NCBI GenBank assembly: GCA_919901895.1
Contig: CAKKQI010000108.1
Location: 1 to 5,811 of the forward strand
Length of the DNA: 5,811 bases
Direction of reading: 5' to 3'
Origin: Candidatus Brocadiaceae bacterium
Lineage (GTDB): Bacteria; Planctomycetota; MHYJ01; JACQXL01; CAKKQI01
Shown: one piece after another, positions 3,479 through 5,811 of the stretch
Layout: each line of letters starts with the position of its first letter
Position numbering within the stretch: the first letter of the stretch is position 1
Translations under genes and position numbers: made by a program
The notes under the pieces: generated by a model
What the model saw: the letters and a program-made list of their open reading frames with translations, nothing else
Told to the model about the DNA's origin: nothing
The model's database searches: none

Positions 3479-5811
3479 ACAACCCGGAAAGTTCCGGTAA
3501 AAATGCCGGCCCACATCTGCAATCCCAATCCTTCGCATCAGCCGGAGAAAGTCGTTGCGGGTTCGTGCCATCAAGCCCCATTGTATAAGTTCCCCATTCG
3601 TCATCCCGGTCAGAAAGAAAGATAATTTTGTTGCCATCCGGTGTCCAGGACGGCGCGGTATCCATTGCCTCATCCTGCGTTAATCTCTGCTGATTTGACC
3701 CGTCTGCATTCATCACATAAATCTCACCATTTCCATCACGTTCTGAAGCAAAGGCAATCTTGGTGCCATCCGGACTCCAGACCGGCCGACTATCCTTCGC
3801 CTGATTTTCTGTTAACCTTTTCTGATCTGAACCATCAACAGACATTACATAAATCTCTGAGTTACCATCCCGCCACGATTCAAAAGCAATCTTAGTTCCA
3901 TCCGGACTCCAGCGGGGTACTTTATCAGTTGCCTGATGTCGCGAAAGGTTATTCACATTTTTAATAGGTGGCTCAGCCTTAAGGTCTAAATCAACGACCA
4001 AGATCTCGTAATTATAATTTTTTACCTGAGGAACGTAGCCATAGGTAGAAGCAATCAGTTTAGTCCCATCAGGACTCCAGTCCGGATCCTCATCAGGCAA
4101 TGTATTCTTTGTCAATCTTATTAGATTCGTTTCTGTCCCGCTTGTCCCATTACCAAATGCGTCTATTACATAAATTTCCCTGTTACTGTCCCGTTCTGAA
4201 ACAAAAGCGATTTTCGTGCCATCGGGACTAAAAACAGGTGTCTGATCAGAGGAAAGACTATCTGTTAAACGTCGACGATTTGTGCCATTCAGATTCATTA
4301 TATAAATTTCCCAGTTGTCTTTTCCCAAATCTGAGGCAAAGACAATTCTGGGTTGGGTACAATAGTAAAGAGTCTCGCGAATCCGCCTCGCCCTGATTTT
4401 TATTTCTAGGTTTAAATCTTTACAAGCCCCACTTAGTTTTGCAGATAACTGTTCTATCTCATTTTTTAAGTCCTTTAATTCCTTGTCTTTCTTGCCTGCT
4501 TTATTTATCCAGTATTGTTCAATCAAATATTCTCCATATCCGGCGAGTTGCTTTTCTGTTATTTCCCTGATTTCCCAATCATCTGAATCTAATTGCTGAA
4601 ATAATTTATTAACTTCCACAGATGAGTAACGGGTATGAAATCTCTCGGCTTTTGGATGCCGAAAAATAGAGGCAATTTCCTCTAAATCTACGGTCGCCGG
4701 GTCCCAGGCTGGGGTTAAATGATTGTGGTTATGATAAGACATCAGCTTACGTTGGTTTTTACCATCGGCATCCATTATATATATAGTATAAGCATTCGCT
4801 CCTCTATTAGCAGTAAAGATAATCTTATCACCATCACTATTGTATTGTGGAACATCATCGCCGCCGAGATTTTCGGTCATTCGCTGGGAATTTTTACCAT
4901 CCGCATCCATCACATAGATCTCCCTATTCCCATCACGATGAGAAGCAAAGACGATTTTAGTGCCGTCCGGATGCCATTTGGGCGTACCGTCATAGGCCTT
5001 ATTATGGGTCAGTCGGGATAAGTCTTTTCCGTCAGCAGACATTACATAAATCTCGTGCTCGCCATCACGATTTGACTGGAAGGCAATTTTAGTACCGTCC
5101 GGACACCAGGCTGGAAACATATCATCGGCCGCGTGTTCTGTTAATCTCCGGATGTTTTTACCATTAGTATCCATTACATATATTTCCTTGTTACCATCTC
5201 GGTTTGAGTGGAAGGCGATTTTTTTACCATCCGGACTAAAAGCCGCCCCCAGATCAAGGGCGGGATGCTCGGTTAACCTTTCAAAATTCTTACCATCGGG
5301 GTCCATTACATAGATCTCGTCATTACCATCACGGTTTGTGGTAAAGGCGATTTTGGTACCGTCCGGACTCCAGGCCGGTAGAATATCCTTTGCTTCACCC
5401 ACCGTAATGCTTTCATGTCTCTCCATATCTAAATCGATCAAATCGATATCATTGTCACTACTAAAGATAACCCTGGCTTGAGGAAGGGACTGAAACTGTT
5501 GACATATCTGACCGGCCCACATCTTTATTTCGGCGTCTTTATATTGTGTTCCAGTGTAGAGTATCCCGGCAAATTTCTCTATCTCGGCTTTTAACCGGTC
5601 TCTTACCTCTTGTTTCTTGCTCCTTTCTTCCGTCTTAAGATGCCTGATTTCTAACTTAACATTGCGGTATTCTTCAATGAGTTTTTCACCAATTACGACA
5701 AGTTCTTTCTGTGCCTTATCCCGTTTGCTCCAATCATCCGCACCCAATTGAGTAATTAGACCCTTAATCTTTTTCTCCTGCTCTGACGTGGCGACGGGTG
5801 TTTTAGTCTCC
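3456..5811 (-). CDS. Tandem helical-plus-PD40 beta-propeller protein (TolB-like), 5' end missing
   Basis: 784 codons are visible and the frame is open to the window edge, so the start and any signal peptide are outside. A TTG at 5745-5747 is not the start: helical-domain similarity (GLITQLGADDW) begins before it. Numbering from that TTG, the protein has two modules. Module 1 is a helical part (up to about 88) and a propeller (91-350); module 2 is a helical part (378-464) and a propeller (466-750). The helical parts share L-x-x-Q-L-x-x-D-D-W-x-x-R, then L-x-x-x-G-E-x-L-I-E-x-Y, and end with E-I-K-x-x-A-x-x-I. The propellers carry PD40 repeats (P-x-W-S-P-D-G-T-K-I-A-F ... R-D-G-N-x-E-I-Y-V-M-D-x-D-G). 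TolB-like propellers usually bind other proteins and are often outside the cytoplasm; partners are unknown here. No catalytic motif is seen. The end has C743 and C745 in the closing blade. Confidence 0.9.
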   Translation of the reverse strand, partial: ETKTPVATSEQEKKIKGLITQLGADDWSKRDKAQKELVVIGEKLIEEYRNVKLEIRHLKTEERSKKQEVRDRLKAEIEKFAGILYTGTQYKDAEIKMWAGQICQQFQSLPQARVIFSSDNDIDLIDLDMERHESITVGEAKDILPAWSPDGTKIAFTTNRDGNDEIYVMDPDGKNFERLTEHPALDLGAAFSPDGKKIAFHSNRDGNKEIYVMDTNGKNIRRLTEHAADDMFPAWCPDGTKIAFQSNRDGEHEIYVMSADGKDLSRLTHNKAYDGTPKWHPDGTKIVFASHRDGNREIYVMDADGKNSQRMTENLGGDDVPQYNSDGDKIIFTANRGANAYTIYIMDADGKNQRKLMSYHNHNHLTPAWDPATVDLEEIASIFRHPKAERFHTRYSSVEVNKLFQQLDSDDWEIREITEKQLAGYGEYLIEQYWINKAGKKDKELKDLKNEIEQLSAKLSGACKDLNLEIKIRARRIRETLYYCTQPRIVFASDLGKDNWEIYIMNLNGTNRRRLTDSLSSDQTPVFSPDGTKIAFVSERDSNREIYVIDAFGNGTSGTETNLIRLTKNTLPDEDPDWSPDGTKLIASTYGYVPQVKNYNYEILVVDLDLKAEPPIKNVNNLSRHQATDKVPRWSPDGTKIAFESWRDGNSEIYVMSVDGSDQKRLTENQAKDSRPVWSPDGTKIAFASERDGNGEIYVMNADGSNQQRLTQDEAMDTAPSWTPDGNKIIFLSDRDDEWGTYTMGLDGTNPQRLSPADAKDWDCRCGPAFLPELSGLFAPLEIK
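3498..4349 (-). repeat. Second PD40 propeller, six blades with two enlarged
   Basis: Five full PD40 units start at aromatic residues 506, 557, 613, 657 and 701 (spacing 51, 56, 44, 44). The strand set PRIVFASD at 466-473 and the C-terminal GPAFLP complete a sixth, split blade. Inserts in the first two units (residues about 530-542 and 569-600) are likely loops on one face and may mark a binding surface. Confidence 0.8.
4356..4616 (-). other. Second HEAT-like helical / coiled-coil segment
   Basis: Residues 378-464 hold VNKLFQQLDSDDWEIREITE, a lysine- and glutamate-rich stretch with coiled-coil character (about 415-438), and LNLEIKIRARRIRETL. The D-D-W-x-x-R start and E-I-K-x-R-A end look like single HEAT-like units, with a coiled-coil insert between the helices. 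It connects the two propellers. Confidence 0.6.
4698..5477 (-). repeat. First PD40 propeller with exact 44-residue period
   Basis: Five full units start at W126, F170, W214, W258 and Y302, each exactly 44 residues (132 bases) apart. ARVIFSSD (91-98) at the start and LTPAWDP (344-350) at the end form a split sixth blade, which closes the ring. Consensus per unit: S-P-D-G-T-K-I-A-F, then N-R-D-G-N-x-E-I-Y-V-M-D-A-D-G-K-N, then R-L-T. Unit 5 is diverged (NSDGDKIIF, RGANAYTIYIM). Confidence 0.85.
5484..5811 (-). other. First HEAT-like helical / coiled-coil segment, cut by window edge
   Basis: Visible residues run from the window edge to about 88. They include KKIKGLITQLGADDWSKRDK, EKLIEEYR, a charged coiled-coil-like stretch (about 29-58) and DAEIKMWAGQI (71-81). 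The order and key residues match the segment at 4356-4616, about 375-385 residues apart, which shows an internal duplication of the whole helical-plus-propeller module. The 21 residues before the TTG contain no methionine. Confidence 0.6.

Noticed and set aside
3247..3588. Plus-strand open frame of 113 codons
   Set aside because: It crosses the start of lemA, its ribosome binding site and the end of the propeller gene on the opposite strand; the product has no recognisable domain.
4719..5021. Plus-strand open frame of 100 codons
   Set aside because: It is the complement of the PD40 repeats; its Ile/His-rich pattern repeats with the blades and has no family match.
4698..5477. Regular DNA repeats as a possible CRISPR or satellite array
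   Set aside because: The period is 132 bases, the repeats are diverged and codon-framed, and they encode PD40 blades.
5745..5747. TTG as the start codon of the propeller protein
   Set aside because: The frame stays open to the window edge and similarity to the second helical segment (GLITQL matching NKLFQQL) begins before the TTG. The gene is cut, not started here.

Overview
The window is bacterial and every supported gene lies on the minus strand, so transcription runs from high to low coordinates: a large partial beta-propeller gene, then lemA, a SAM-dependent methyltransferase, a GNAT acetyltransferase, a short broken copy of the lemA 3' end, a zinc-ribbon membrane protein, and the 5' part of htpX, which leaves the window at base 1. 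No tRNA, rRNA, CRISPR array, transposase or integrase was seen. The species cannot be named. Moderate GC, GC-rich palindromic spacers and a repeat-rich helical/PD40 protein fit an uncultured bacterium, perhaps of a Planctomycetota/Omnitrophota-like lineage, but this is a low-confidence impression.

Region 3456-5811 is one open frame, cut at the window edge, that encodes two tandem modules. Each module is a HEAT-like helical/coiled-coil segment followed by a TolB/WD40-like (PD40) propeller that counts to six blades. In the first propeller the blade period is exactly 44 residues; the second has two enlarged blades.

Region 2751-3314 is an intact lemA with a strong ribosome binding site. The spacer in front of it carries a three-unit 10-bp direct repeat and a possible promoter. 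LemA and HtpX (1-367) are a well-known genomic pair, but here they are separated. Next to htpX sits a 217-residue protein with a four-cysteine zinc ribbon and about four membrane segments, which I do not recognise.

Between lemA and that protein lie a methyltransferase (1948-2709 or 2721) and an acetyltransferase (1295-1870 or 1885). Sampled stretches of this pair are clearly more AT-rich than sampled stretches of the flanking genes. The pair is bracketed by two diverged direct copies of the lemA 3' end (2761-2803 and 1259-1301; 37 of 43 bases identical). The second copy is only a remnant, and the acetyltransferase reads into it in another frame. The simplest reading is that a foreign two-gene cassette entered, or replaced most of, a duplicated lemA within an ancestral lemA-(zinc-ribbon membrane protein)-htpX group. 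The intact lemA and htpX probably still serve envelope protein quality control. Whether the two enzymes are functionally linked to them is unknown.
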